The position numbers and the translations under genes were made by a program. From contig NZ_CP049780.1 in NCBI RefSeq assembly GCF_011193355.1, positions 2,071,307-2,135,306 of the forward strand: a stretch of DNA of 64,000 nucleotides, read 5' to 3'. The notes under the pieces are model-generated. The model did no database searches and had not been told where the DNA came from. It was given only the letters and a program-made list of their open reading frames with translations. This document shows, in pieces, positions 16,826-24,911 of the stretch (positions are counted from its first letter, which is position 1; every line of letters begins with the position of its first letter). Source of the DNA: Streptomyces sp. JB150 (GTDB lineage: Bacteria; Actinomycetota; Actinomycetes; Streptomycetales; Streptomycetaceae).

Positions 16826-17717
16826 GTGTCGACCATGGTACCCGGCGGACCTCCCGCCGCGGACCGGTGGCGGCCGTCGCGAGGACGGAGCCGGCCAGGA
16901 TCAGGGTGAAGGCGACGCCGATGCCGAGGGTGAGGTCCTCGCCGAGGAAGAGGGCGCCCGCGGCGACGGCGACCGCCGGGTTGACGTACGTGATGACTCC
17001 GGCGCGGGTCGGGCCGATCTCCCTGATCAGCTCGAGGAACACCACGAACGCGACGGCCGTGCAGATGACGCCGAGGCCGGCGAGGGCGGCCAGGACCTCG
17101 CCCGAGGGCATGGCGGCGGGCCGGGTCAGGAAGGCGGCGGGCGCGTAGACGACGGCGGCCAGGACGAGGCAGGGGGTGATCAGCTGGAGGGTGGGGACGT
17201 CCTTGAGGTGCCGGGCGGCTATCAGCGGGGCGGTGGCGTAGCCGACCACCGTGACCAGCACCTCGGCCAGGGAGCGGGCGTCGCCGCCGGTGAGGTGCGG
17301 CACGGTGAGGACGGCGACGCCCGCGAGGCCGAGGGCGAGGCCGGTGATCCGGCGGGCGCCGACGTGTTCCTCGGCGCCGAAGAAGCGGGCCAGCAGGACG
17401 CCGACGATGGGCACTCCCGCGATGAGGAGCCCGGCCGTGGAGCTGGACAGGTGGCGCTCGGCGTCGGTCAGGGTCCACCAGGGGCCGACGATCTCGATGA
17501 CCGCGAAGGCCAGCATGGGCTTCCAGTGTGTCCGTACGGTGCGGGCTAGGCCGCCCTGGCGGAGCGCGAAGGGCAGCAGGAGCGCGGCGCCGAGCGCGCA
17601 CCGCGCGAACACCACCACCGACGGGGACAGCTCGTCCACCGCCACCTTGATCATCAGATAGGGGATGCCCCAGACGACTCCCATCAGGGAGAACAGGGCC
17701 CAGCCACGTGCGGTCAT
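16785..17717 (-). CDS. EamA-type drug/metabolite transporter (DMT superfamily)
   Basis: A 310-residue membrane exporter of ten helices in two EamA repeats, starting ARGWALFSLMGVVWGIPYL. The second repeat begins near VLAALAGLGVICTAVAFVVF and includes RAGVITYVNPAVAV. ATG 17717 is the family-typical start. The last 13 codons (RQTSRADGRVESP) are encoded by the 5' end of rnpB, and the TAG stop sits inside the CCCCCTAGGGGG hairpin of that RNA. Those residues lie beyond the last helix. The 23-bp spacing suggests it is co-transcribed with the AraC regulator upstream, whose inducer may be linked to the exported compound. Substrate unknown. Confidence 0.87.
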   Translation of the reverse strand: MTARGWALFSLMGVVWGIPYLMIKVAVDELSPSVVVFARCALGAALLLPFALRQGGLARTVRTHWKPMLAFAVIEIVGPWWTLTDAERHLSSSTAGLLIAGVPIVGVLLARFFGAEEHVGARRITGLALGLAGVAVLTVPHLTGGDARSLAEVLVTVVGYATAPLIAARHLKDVPTLQLITPCLVLAAVVYAPAAFLTRPAAMPSGEVLAALAGLGVICTAVAFVVFLELIREIGPTRAGVITYVNPAVAVAAGALFLGEDLTLGIGVAFTLILAGSVLATAATGPRREVRRVPWSTRQTSRADGRVESP

Positions 17718-17740
17718 GCCCCACAGTGTCGGGCCGGCGC

Positions 17741-18577
17741 TCACCGGCCGTCTTGAACGCTGTTGCGGTACGCCGCCGGGGTCACCCCGAGCACCCGCCG
17801 GAACCAGCGCGTCAGATGCGCCTGGTCGGCGAAGCCGACGAGCGGGGCCACGTCCGCCGGGCGCAGTCCGCACTCCAGCAGGCCGCGCGCCCGGTGCACC
17901 CGGTACTGGGCGAGCCAGGCGTACGGCGGCACGCCCATCGCCGTACGGAACGCGCGCAGCAGCTGGTACCGGGACAGGCCGAGGTCGGTGGCGAGGGCGG
18001 CGAGGGAGGGCGGGTCGGTGAGTTCGTCGGCGAGGCGGTCGCGGACGGCGTGCGCAATGGCGTCGGCGCCCGGCACGGTGTCGCTCACCGCGCGGGCGGT
18101 GGAGTGCCGGCGGGCGAGCGCCGTGAGCAGCCACGGCAGCCGCGACTCGGCCTCCAGCGGGTCGGGGCAGGCGCTCAGCTCGGTGTGGGTGCGCAGCAGG
18201 GCGGTGGCCAGCTCGGGGTCGTCCAGTACGGGTTCGCGGAAGTGGCGCGGGCCGGTGCCGAGGGTTCCGTCGGCGAGCAGGTCGGGGGTGGCGTACAGGG
18301 CGCGGTAGGCGTAGCCGCCGTCCGGGCCGGCGGGGCCGCCGGTGTGTATCTCGCCGGGTTCGAGGATGACGATCGAGCCCGGTCCGGAGTGGATGCGTCC
18401 GCCCCGGTAGTCGATGACCTCCAACCCGCCGACGGTCACCCCGATCGTGAACTCGTCGTGCGCGTGCGGGGCGTAGACGTGCCGGTCGAAGCGGGCGGTG
18501 AGCAGGTCGAGTGCCGGCCCGCACCGCCCGAGCCGGGCCCGTGTCCACCGGGCGTCTTCCCGTATCCGTACGCTCAC
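17741..18577 (-). CDS. AraC family transcriptional regulator
   Basis: A 278-residue regulator. The N-terminal cupin sensor domain contains the pattern FDRHVYAPHAHDEFTIG, followed by GSIVILEPGEIHTG. The C-terminal two helix-turn-helix units begin SLAALATDLGLSRYQLLRAF, with MGVPPYAWLAQYRVHRA and VAPLVGFADQAHLTRWFRR, the AraC signature. It is the upstream member of a pair with the EamA exporter, an arrangement common for AraC regulators controlling LysE- or EamA-type transporters. The start is the ATG at 18577, with GGGGGTGCGAGGTG just upstream. Ligand unknown. Confidence 0.92.
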   Translation of the reverse strand: MSVRIREDARWTRARLGRCGPALDLLTARFDRHVYAPHAHDEFTIGVTVGGLEVIDYRGGRIHSGPGSIVILEPGEIHTGGPAGPDGGYAYRALYATPDLLADGTLGTGPRHFREPVLDDPELATALLRTHTELSACPDPLEAESRLPWLLTALARRHSTARAVSDTVPGADAIAHAVRDRLADELTDPPSLAALATDLGLSRYQLLRAFRTAMGVPPYAWLAQYRVHRARGLLECGLRPADVAPLVGFADQAHLTRWFRRVLGVTPAAYRNSVQDGR

Positions 18578-18600
18578 CTCGCACCCCCGGGGACAGGGGA

Positions 18601-19170
18601 TCAGAGGAAGTCGGCCGTGTCCAGGTCGAAGCCGAAGGGGTCGGGGACGGCGATGGCCTTGCCGAAGGGCCGGGTGCAGTGCTCGCGGTAGTCGTGCCCC
18701 TCCGGGTCGCTGAAGAGGGTGACCGCCGAAATGTCGCGATCGACCAGCAGATGGAGGGGGATGCTGCCCCGGGCGTAGCAGCGGCGCTTCACCTCACGGT
18801 CGACGTCGGGCTTGGATGAGGTCACTTCGAGCACCATGGCCACGCCCTCGCAGGGCATCCAGGGGTCGGCGCCCCGGTAGAGCCGCCGCTCCCTGGGGGC
18901 GAAGGTGCCGTCCGGGATCACGTGGTCCCTCGGGCAGCCTTCCAGTTTCAAGCCCTTCGTCCCGGCGAACTGCATGCGCGTCGCCGACCGCATGAGGACC
19001 TGCTCCACGATCAGCCCGATGTAGTCCTCGTGATCCCCGTCCGGCGGCGGCGTCACAACGATCTCCCCCTCGATCAGCTCGGCCCGGAAACCCTCCGGGG
19101 TGTCCAGGGCGAGGAAGCCCTCCAGCAGGATCTCTTCCTGCGTGAGCGGCTGGTGGGCCACGGCAGTCAT
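18601..19170 (-). CDS. Uma2 family protein (PD-(D/E)XK nuclease fold)
   Basis: A 189-residue Uma2/DUF820-type protein, a putative endonuclease widespread in multicellular actinobacteria and cyanobacteria, with few members studied. The fold is visible as ELIEGEIVVTPPP near residues 32-44, HVIPDGTF (active-site Asp region) and AMVLEVTSSKPDVDREVKR (E-x-S-K-like, then the lysine helix), followed by IPLHLLVDRD. The start ATG at 19170 has a strong AAGGAGGGG ribosome-binding site; longer starts lack one. It sits alone between an AraC gene and an RNB ribonuclease gene. Function in the cell is not known. Confidence 0.85.
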   Translation of the reverse strand: MTAVAHQPLTQEEILLEGFLALDTPEGFRAELIEGEIVVTPPPDGDHEDYIGLIVEQVLMRSATRMQFAGTKGLKLEGCPRDHVIPDGTFAPRERRLYRGADPWMPCEGVAMVLEVTSSKPDVDREVKRRCYARGSIPLHLLVDRDISAVTLFSDPEGHDYREHCTRPFGKAIAVPDPFGFDLDTADFL

Positions 19171-19271
19171 GTCACGCCCCTCCTTCGGTCGCTCGCCAGA
19201 CTGGGACATGGGCCGATCACCTGACCGTGGGTACGGGAACCGTTCCCTCGATCGTGGCACAGCCCGCGCCG

Positions 19272-20708
19272 CTACGCGGGCACGAACCGCACCGTCGCCC
19301 GCGCCGGGTCCGCCTCCGTCAGCCGCACCCGGAGCCGTTCCCCCAGCGGCAGCCGTGCGCCGTCGACGCGGCCGATGACGGCGGGGTCGGTGAGCTGGAC
19401 CGTGCCGGTGGTGGGGCGGCGTTCGTCGAGGTCGACGACGCAGGCGTCGAAGGTGTCGCCGACGCGGTCGGCCAGCACCGCCGCCTCGACGGCGTTCACG
19501 CACTCCCGTTCCACCGTGCCCGCCCGCCGCGCGCCCGCCGTCATCTCGGCGGGCAGCCTCTCCAGTGCGGCGAGCACCCAGTCCGGTGGGTCCTGTCCGG
19601 CCGCGGCGGCCAGGCACAGCTCGGTGGTGTAGCGGTCGGCGAGGCGGCGCAGCGGGGCGGTGCAGTGGGTGTAGGGGGCGGCGACGGCGGAGTGGGTGGT
19701 GAGGGGCGGGAGGGCGCCGTCGCGGAAGACGGTGTAGCCGGCGCCGCGCAGGAGGGTGGTGCATTCGAGGAGGAAGGCGGCGTGCTGGGGCCGGTGCGGG
19801 TCCAGGGTGCGGATCAGGCCGGCGTACGAGACGTGGTGCGGCCAGTCGATGCGCAGGGCGCGGGCGGTGCGGCGCAGCCGGCCGACGGCGCCGTCGGGGG
19901 CGGCGGGCAGGGTGCGCAGGACGCCGGTGCCGGAGGCGAGCAGGAGGTCGGCGGCGGCCATGCCGGTGAGCAGGGAGATCTGGGCGTTCCAGGCGTCGGC
20001 GGGGAGCGGGGCGCGGTAGGCGAGGGCGTAGCCGCCGTCCCGCGGGACGATCTCCTGCTCGGGGACGCCGAGGGAGATCCCGCCGCGTTCGGCCTCCAGG
20101 CGGGCGCGCAGCACGCCGACCGTCTTGAGCAGGGCGAGCGGCTTCTCCGCGCGCCCGTCCTCGATCTGCCGCTGCACCGAGGCGTAGTCCAGCCGGGCCC
20201 GGCTGCGGACGAGGGCGCGGCGGACGTCGACGGCGCGGGTGCGGCCGTCCGCGTCGAGGTCGATCGTCCACAGGGCGGCGGGGCGGGGGCCGTCGGGGAG
20301 CAGGCTGGCGGCGGCCTCGCCGAGGGCGGGCGGGTGGAGGGGGACGCGCTCGTCGGGGAAGTAGAGGGTCATCACGCGGCGGTGGGTCTCCGCGTCCAGG
20401 GGCCCTCCGGGGGTGACGAAGGCGGCGACGTCGGCGATGGCGTAGCGGACGCGGTAGCCGGTGCCGCGGCGGGAGAGGTGCATCGCCTGGTCGAGGTCGG
20501 TGGAGCCGGGCGGGTCGATGGTGAAGAGGGGGATGCCGGTGGCGTCGTACGACGGCAGCCGCGGCTCCCGCGCCGCCCGTTCCGCCTCGGCCAGGGCCTC
20601 GGGCGGGAAGCCGGCGGGGACGCCGAGTCGGGCGCGCAGCGCGGTGAGGGCGGCCCGCAGCGGGTCGTCGGGGGCGGCGCCGGTCACGCGGAGGGGGCGG
20701 CGGGGCAT
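19272..20708 (-). CDS. RNB-domain exoribonuclease (RNase II/R family)
   Basis: A 478-residue 3'-5' exoribonuclease-like protein. The RNB catalytic region starts LPSYDATGIPLFTIDPPGS and has the metal site TDLDQAM. RNase II and R have D-D at the last two acidic positions, while this protein has D-Q. Later RNB features include YAIADVAAFV, ALWTIDLDADG and YTHCTAPLRRLADRY, with the RNA-binding arginine near the end of the domain. The C-terminal 70 residues look S1-like. N-terminal cold-shock domains are missing, so it is a short RNB type. The start MPRRPLRV at 20708 is preferred to one 21 codons upstream. It diverges from yaaA. Confidence 0.85.
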   Translation of the reverse strand: MPRRPLRVTGAAPDDPLRAALTALRARLGVPAGFPPEALAEAERAAREPRLPSYDATGIPLFTIDPPGSTDLDQAMHLSRRGTGYRVRYAIADVAAFVTPGGPLDAETHRRVMTLYFPDERVPLHPPALGEAAASLLPDGPRPAALWTIDLDADGRTRAVDVRRALVRSRARLDYASVQRQIEDGRAEKPLALLKTVGVLRARLEAERGGISLGVPEQEIVPRDGGYALAYRAPLPADAWNAQISLLTGMAAADLLLASGTGVLRTLPAAPDGAVGRLRRTARALRIDWPHHVSYAGLIRTLDPHRPQHAAFLLECTTLLRGAGYTVFRDGALPPLTTHSAVAAPYTHCTAPLRRLADRYTTELCLAAAAGQDPPDWVLAALERLPAEMTAGARRAGTVERECVNAVEAAVLADRVGDTFDACVVDLDERRPTTGTVQLTDPAVIGRVDGARLPLGERLRVRLTEADPARATVRFVPA

Positions 20709-20782
20709 ACAGCGAGCGTAGGGCGGGGGGCGCGGGGTGGCACGCCGTACGCTGGCGGGGAGCTGAGACATAAGGAGTACGT

Positions 20783-21565
20783 GTGCTGGTCCTGCTGCCG
20801 CCCTCGGAGGGTAAGGCCTCCTCCGGCCCGGGCGCCCCGCTGAAGCTGGAGTCGCTGTCGCTGCCCGCGCTGACCGAGGCCCGTGCGGCCGTGCTCGGCG
20901 AGCTGGTGGAGCTGTGCGCGGGCGACGAGGACAAGGCGCGCGAGGTGCTGGGGCTGAGCGAGGGTCTGCGCGGGGAGGTCGCGAAAAACGCGGAGCTGCG
21001 CACGGCCGGCGCGCGGCCCGCCGGGGAGATCTACACGGGTGTGCTGTACGACGCCCTGGACCTGGCCTCGCTGGGCCGCGCCGCGCGGGAGCGGGCCGCG
21101 CGCTCGCTGCTGGTGTTCTCGGGGCTGTGGGGGGCGGTGCGGGTGACGGACCGGATCCCGTCGTACCGGTGCTCCATGGGCGTGCGGCTGCCGGGGCTCG
21201 GCGCGCTGGGCGCGTACTGGCGTACGCCGATGGCCGCGGCGCTGCCCGAGGCGGCCGGGGACGGGCTGGTGCTGGATCTGCGGTCGGCGGCGTACGCGAC
21301 GGCGTGGAAGCCGAAGGGCGAGACGGCGGGGCGGACGGCGACCGTGCGGGTGCTGCACGCGCCGACCCGGAAGGTCGTCAGCCACTTCAACAAGGCGACG
21401 AAGGGCCGGATCGTGCGGAGTCTGCTGACCGCCGGGGCGGAGCCGTCGGGGCCGGCGGAGCTGGTCGAGGCGCTGCGGGATCTCGGCTACGAGGTGGAGG
21501 CGCAGGCTCCGGCGACAGCGGGGCGGGCGTGGGCGCTGGATGTGCTGGTGGAGGAGGTGCACTGA
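20783..21565 (+). CDS. yaaA: YaaA family peroxide-stress protein (DUF328)
   Basis: A 260-residue cytoplasmic protein. The first residues MLVLLPPSEGKA carry the family signature LPPSEGK. Internal matches are YTGVLYDALD, SGLWGAVRVTDRIPSYR and HFNKATKGRIVR, all in the usual order for the family. In Escherichia coli YaaA lowers free iron and protects DNA under peroxide stress, and its fold binds DNA. The role in streptomycetes is untested as far as I know. GTG 20783 has AAGGAG six bases upstream; an overlapping GTG two bases earlier is out of frame. Confidence 0.9.
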   Translation: MLVLLPPSEGKASSGPGAPLKLESLSLPALTEARAAVLGELVELCAGDEDKAREVLGLSEGLRGEVAKNAELRTAGARPAGEIYTGVLYDALDLASLGRAARERAARSLLVFSGLWGAVRVTDRIPSYRCSMGVRLPGLGALGAYWRTPMAAALPEAAGDGLVLDLRSAAYATAWKPKGETAGRTATVRVLHAPTRKVVSHFNKATKGRIVRSLLTAGAEPSGPAELVEALRDLGYEVEAQAPATAGRAWALDVLVEEVH

Positions 21566-21714
21566 GCTGCACCTAGCTGGGCTGAGCTGGGACTGCGCTT
21601 CACTGAGCCGAGCCGGGCCTGACGCCTCCGCCGAGGCGAACACGAGGGCGATTGCAGCATGCGCAATGACCTTTGCGCGGTGTGCTTCACGGTGGGCAGG
21701 ATGAGGGCATGGTC

Positions 21715-22359
21715 ATGTCCTCGTCCCCGTCCGTGCTGGATCTCGCGCCCGTCCTCCCCGTCGTGGTCGTCGCCGACCCCGCCGACGCCGTGCCGCTGGC
21801 CCGCGCGCTCGTCGCCGGGGGGCTGCCCGCGATCGAGGTGACGCTGCGGACGCCGGGCGCGCTGGAGGCGATCCGGGCGATCTCCGGCGAGGTGCCGCAG
21901 GCCGTGGTCGGCGCGGGGACCGTCCTGACGCCCGCGCAGGCCGAGGAGTCCGTCGCGGCCGGGGCCCGGTTCCTCGTCAGCCCCGGCTGGACCGACGCGC
22001 TGCTGGCCGCGATGCGGGCGTCCGGGGTGCCGTACCTGCCGGGGGTGTCCACCACGTCGGAGGTGGTCGCGCTGCTGGAGCGCGGCGTACGGGAGATGAA
22101 GTTCTTCCCGGCGGAGGCGGCTGGCGGTACGGCCTATCTGCGGTCACTGTCCGGACCGCTGCCGCAGGCCCGGTTCTGCCCCACCGGCGGAATCGGCCCC
22201 GGCTCCGCGCCCGCCTACCTCGCCCTGCCCAACGTCGGCTGTGTCGGCGGCAGCTGGATGCTGCCGGCGGACGCCTTGGCGGCACGGGACTGGGCCCGCG
22301 TCGAACACCTGGCCCGGGAGGCCGCGGCGCTGGGCGGCGAGGGGGCGGGGCGGGGGTAG
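21715..22359 (+). CDS. eda: 2-keto-3-deoxy-6-phosphogluconate aldolase (KDPG/KHG aldolase)
   Basis: A 214-residue class I aldolase that splits KDPG into pyruvate and glyceraldehyde-3-phosphate, the last step of the Entner-Doudoroff route and of some uronate pathways. Seen in sequence: LPVVVVADPADAVPLARAL at the first beta strand, the conserved Glu-Thr-Arg site as AIEVTLRTPGALEAI, GAGTVLT, and the Schiff-base lysine in REMKFFPAEAAGG. The phosphate loop is CPTGGIGP. ATG 21715 has GAGGG at a good seven-base spacing; an ATG at 21709 is the alternative. It is not next to an edd gene. Confidence 0.9.
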   Translation: MSSSPSVLDLAPVLPVVVVADPADAVPLARALVAGGLPAIEVTLRTPGALEAIRAISGEVPQAVVGAGTVLTPAQAEESVAAGARFLVSPGWTDALLAAMRASGVPYLPGVSTTSEVVALLERGVREMKFFPAEAAGGTAYLRSLSGPLPQARFCPTGGIGPGSAPAYLALPNVGCVGGSWMLPADALAARDWARVEHLAREAAALGGEGAGRG

Positions 22360-22379
22360 CGGGGGCGGGTGCGCGCGGT

Positions 22380-22625
22380 GGGGCGTGGTCTGGGGCAGGT
22401 GTGTGCGGCGGGCGCGGGTGGGCGCGGCGTGGTGTGGCCTGGCGCAGGTGGGCACGGCGGGCGCGGCCTGGCGCAGGTGGGCGCGGCCTGGCGCAGGTGG
22501 GCGCGGCGGGCGCGGCCTGGCGCAGGTACGCCACGGCGGGCACGGTCTGGCGCAGGTGCGCGCGGCATGGTGTGGCCGGGCGCAGGTGGGCACGGCGGGC
22601 GCGGCCTGACGCGGGTGCGCGCGGC
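22380..22625. repeat. GC-rich imperfect tandem repeats
   Basis: Most of the 276-bp gap between the convergent eda and RNase H/phosphatase genes. The unit is about 18-35 bp, built from GGCGCAGGTGGGCGCGGCC and GGGCGCGGCCTGGCGCAGGT blocks, with at least six recognisable copies and substitutions increasing towards the ends. Open frames across it have repeat-only translations and are not genes. Possibly slipped-strand expansion of a terminator region. Confidence 0.7.
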
Positions 22626-22635
22626 GCGCTCTCGC

Positions 22636-24156
22636 TCAGCGCAGGTGGGACGTGTCGTTGAGGAGGCGGACGCTGGCGTTGCCGTCGGCGTAGTACGCGA
22701 CGACCGACAGGGAGGCCGCCGACAGTTCCATGCGGAACATGGACTCCGGCGGGGCGCCCAGGGCGAGGCGGACCAGTGTCTTGATCGGGGTCACGTGGGT
22801 GACGAGGAGGACCGTGCGGCCCGCGTGGGCGGCGACCAGTTTGTCGCGGGTCGCGGCGATCCGGGTGGCGGTCGTGGCGAAGCTCTCGCCGCCGCCGGTG
22901 GGCTCCGCGTCCGGGGAGGCCAGCCAGGCGGTCAGGTCCTCGGGGTGGCGTTCACGCACCTCGGCGAAGGTCAGGCCCTCCCAGGCGCCGAAGTCCGTCT
23001 CGCGCAGCCCGTCGTCGATGCCGACCTCCAGGCCGAGGCGGGCGGCGACGATCCCGGCGGTCTCCCGGGAGCGGGCCAGCGGCGACGACACGATCGCCTG
23101 GATCGTGCCCCGCCGCGCCAGCGCCGCCGCGACCCGCTCGGCCTGCTCCCGGCCGACGGCGGAGAGGGACGGGTCGCTGCCGCCGCTGCCGGAGAAGCGC
23201 TTCTCGGGGGTGAGCGGTGTCTCGCCGTGCCGCAGCAGCACGAAGGTGGCCGGCGCGCCCAGGTCCGGGGCGGAGCCCCAGCCGACGGAGGGGGTCGCGA
23301 CGGTACGGGCGGCCCGGAGGTCGGCCCGCGCCTTCTCGGCACCGCCACCGGGGGCGGGCTCGTTCTGCGTGGCGGTCCCGGCTTGGGCGGCAGCCTTGCC
23401 GTGAGAGGCGGTCCCGGCCTGCGCGACGGCCTCACCCTGAGCGGCGGTCCCCGCGTGTGCGCCGGTCCCGGCCGGCGCGACGGGCTGACCCTGCGCGGCA
23501 CTCCCGGCCTGAACGGCACCCTCGCCCTGGGCGGCGGTCCCGGCCCGAACGGCGTCCTCGTCCTGGGCGGCGGTCCCGGCCTGAACGGCGGCCTCGCCCT
23601 GCACGGCGAGCCGGCCCTGCGCGGCAGTCCCGCCCTGCGCGGCAGTCCCGCCCTGCGCGGCAGTCCCGCCCTGCGCGGCAGTCCCGCCCCGCGCGGCAGT
23701 CCCGCCCCGCGCGGCAGTCCCGCCCTGCGCGGCAGTCCCGCCCTGCGCGGCAGTCCCGGAGTCCATCGCCTCGTTCGCCAGCCGGTCCGCGTGCTTGTTC
23801 AGCTCGCGCGGGATCCACTCGTACGTCACCTGACCGGGCGGGAAGATCCGGGACGCCTCCATGGCGAGCGGCTTCATGTCGGGGTGCTTGATCTTCCAGC
23901 GGCCGGACATCTGCTCGACGACCAGCTTGGAGTCCATGCGGACGTGGACGCGGGCGGCCGGGTCGAGGCCGTGCGCGGCGCGCAGCCCGGCGAGCAGGCC
24001 CCGGTACTCGGCGACGTTGTTCGTCACCGTGCCCAGGAACTCCGACCGCTCGGCCAGCGTCTCGCCCGTGGCCGCGTCGGTCACCACGGCCCCGTAGCCC
24101 GCGGGCCCCGGGTTGCCCCGCGACCCGCCGTCGGCCTCGACGATGAACTCCCGCAC
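22636..24156 (-). CDS. Bifunctional RNase H / histidine phosphatase with expanded repeat linker
   Basis: A 506-residue two-domain enzyme. Residues 1-132 are RNase HI: EADGGSRGNPGPAGYGAVV (first Asp), NNVAEYRGLL (Glu), RMDSKLVVEQMSGRWK (Asp) and HADRLANEAM (last Asp). The C-terminal 200 residues are a histidine-phosphatase domain with the catalytic LLRHGET, then ERVAAALARR and VTHVTPIKTLV carrying the second histidine. The two are joined by a linker of about 140 residues of GGTAAQ-type repeats. The mycobacterial homologue (Rv2228c) degrades RNA in RNA-DNA hybrids and has phosphatase activity. Upstream neighbours are the zinc-ribbon and Nif3 genes, the same trio as in mycobacteria. Confidence 0.93.
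   Translation of the reverse strand: MREFIVEADGGSRGNPGPAGYGAVVTDAATGETLAERSEFLGTVTNNVAEYRGLLAGLRAAHGLDPAARVHVRMDSKLVVEQMSGRWKIKHPDMKPLAMEASRIFPPGQVTYEWIPRELNKHADRLANEAMDSGTAAQGGTAAQGGTAARGGTAARGGTAAQGGTAAQGGTAAQGGTAAQGRLAVQGEAAVQAGTAAQDEDAVRAGTAAQGEGAVQAGSAAQGQPVAPAGTGAHAGTAAQGEAVAQAGTASHGKAAAQAGTATQNEPAPGGGAEKARADLRAARTVATPSVGWGSAPDLGAPATFVLLRHGETPLTPEKRFSGSGGSDPSLSAVGREQAERVAAALARRGTIQAIVSSPLARSRETAGIVAARLGLEVGIDDGLRETDFGAWEGLTFAEVRERHPEDLTAWLASPDAEPTGGGESFATTATRIAATRDKLVAAHAGRTVLLVTHVTPIKTLVRLALGAPPESMFRMELSAASLSVVAYYADGNASVRLLNDTSHLR
23625..23760. repeat. 18-bp in-frame tandem repeat array inside the RNase H/phosphatase gene
   Basis: About seven to eight near-identical copies of the 18-bp unit CCCTGCGCGGCAGTCCCG, with a CCCCGCGC variant in two copies, read on the minus strand as GGTAAQ or GGTAAR. 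The unit is a multiple of three, so copy changes lengthen or shorten the linker without breaking either catalytic domain. Less regular related units continue to about 23400. Confidence 0.9.
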
Positions 24157-24167
24157 CCCGAGGCCCC

Positions 24168-24911
24168 CTACAGCCCCGACTCGGCCGTACGCACGAGGAT
24201 GCGGCGGCAGTTCTCGCAGCGCACCACCGTGTCGGGCGCGGCCTTGCGAATCTCGTTCAGCTCGGTGATGGCCAGCTCCTGCCGGCAGCCCTGGCAGGTG
24301 CGCGCGTACAGCTTCGCCGCGCCGATGCCGCCCTGCTGCTCGCGCAGCTTGTCGTAGAGCTTCAGCAGGTCGGCGGGGACGGACCCGGCGACGACCCCGC
24401 GCTCCTTCGTCACGGACGCCGCCTCGCCGTCGATCTCCTCGAACGCGGCGTCCCGGCGCGCGGTCGCGTCGTCGATCTTCGACTGCACCGAGGCCACGCG
24501 CTCGGTCAGCTCGGCGACCCGCGCCTGCGCGGACTCACGACGCTCCATGACCTCCAGGACGATGTCCTCCAGGTCGCCCTGGCGGCGGGCCAGCGAGGCG
24601 ATCTCGCGCTGGAGGTTCTCGAGGTCCTTCGGCGAGCTGACCGCGCCGGAGTCCAGCCGCTGCTGGTCGCGGGCGGCCCGCTGGCGCACCTGGTCGACGT
24701 CCTGCTCGGCCTTGGTCTGCTCGCGGGCGCAGTCGCTCTCCTCGGTCTGCGCGGCCACCAGCAGGTCGCGCAGCTGCGTGAGGTCCTTGGTCAGCGACTC
24801 GATCTCGGCGTGCTCGGGCAGCGAGCGGCGCTTGTGCGCGAGCTGCTGGAGGCGGACGTCGAGGTCCTGGAGGTCGAGCAGGCGGATCTGGTCGGCGGGC
24901 GCGGCGTTCAG
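24168..24911 (-). CDS. C4-type zinc-ribbon coiled-coil protein (DUF164 family)
   Basis: A 247-residue cytoplasmic protein, made mostly of a long helical hairpin (residues about 10-180, heptad-rich) and ending in a zinc ribbon with CQGC and CENC pairs. The family occurs across actinobacteria and its members are often annotated as nucleic-acid-binding. Function is unproven. Homologous protein starts correspond to NAAPADQIRLLDLQ, and the codon there is CTG (24911..24909) with AGGAG seven bases upstream; no other start is possible in this frame near it. That CTG shares CTGA with the Nif3 stop. It is the middle gene of the Nif3 / zinc ribbon / RNase H-phosphatase trio. Confidence 0.9.
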   Translation of the reverse strand: MNAAPADQIRLLDLQDLDVRLQQLAHKRRSLPEHAEIESLTKDLTQLRDLLVAAQTEESDCAREQTKAEQDVDQVRQRAARDQQRLDSGAVSSPKDLENLQREIASLARRQGDLEDIVLEVMERRESAQARVAELTERVASVQSKIDDATARRDAAFEEIDGEAASVTKERGVVAGSVPADLLKLYDKLREQQGGIGAAKLYARTCQGCRQELAITELNEIRKAAPDTVVRCENCRRILVRTAESGL

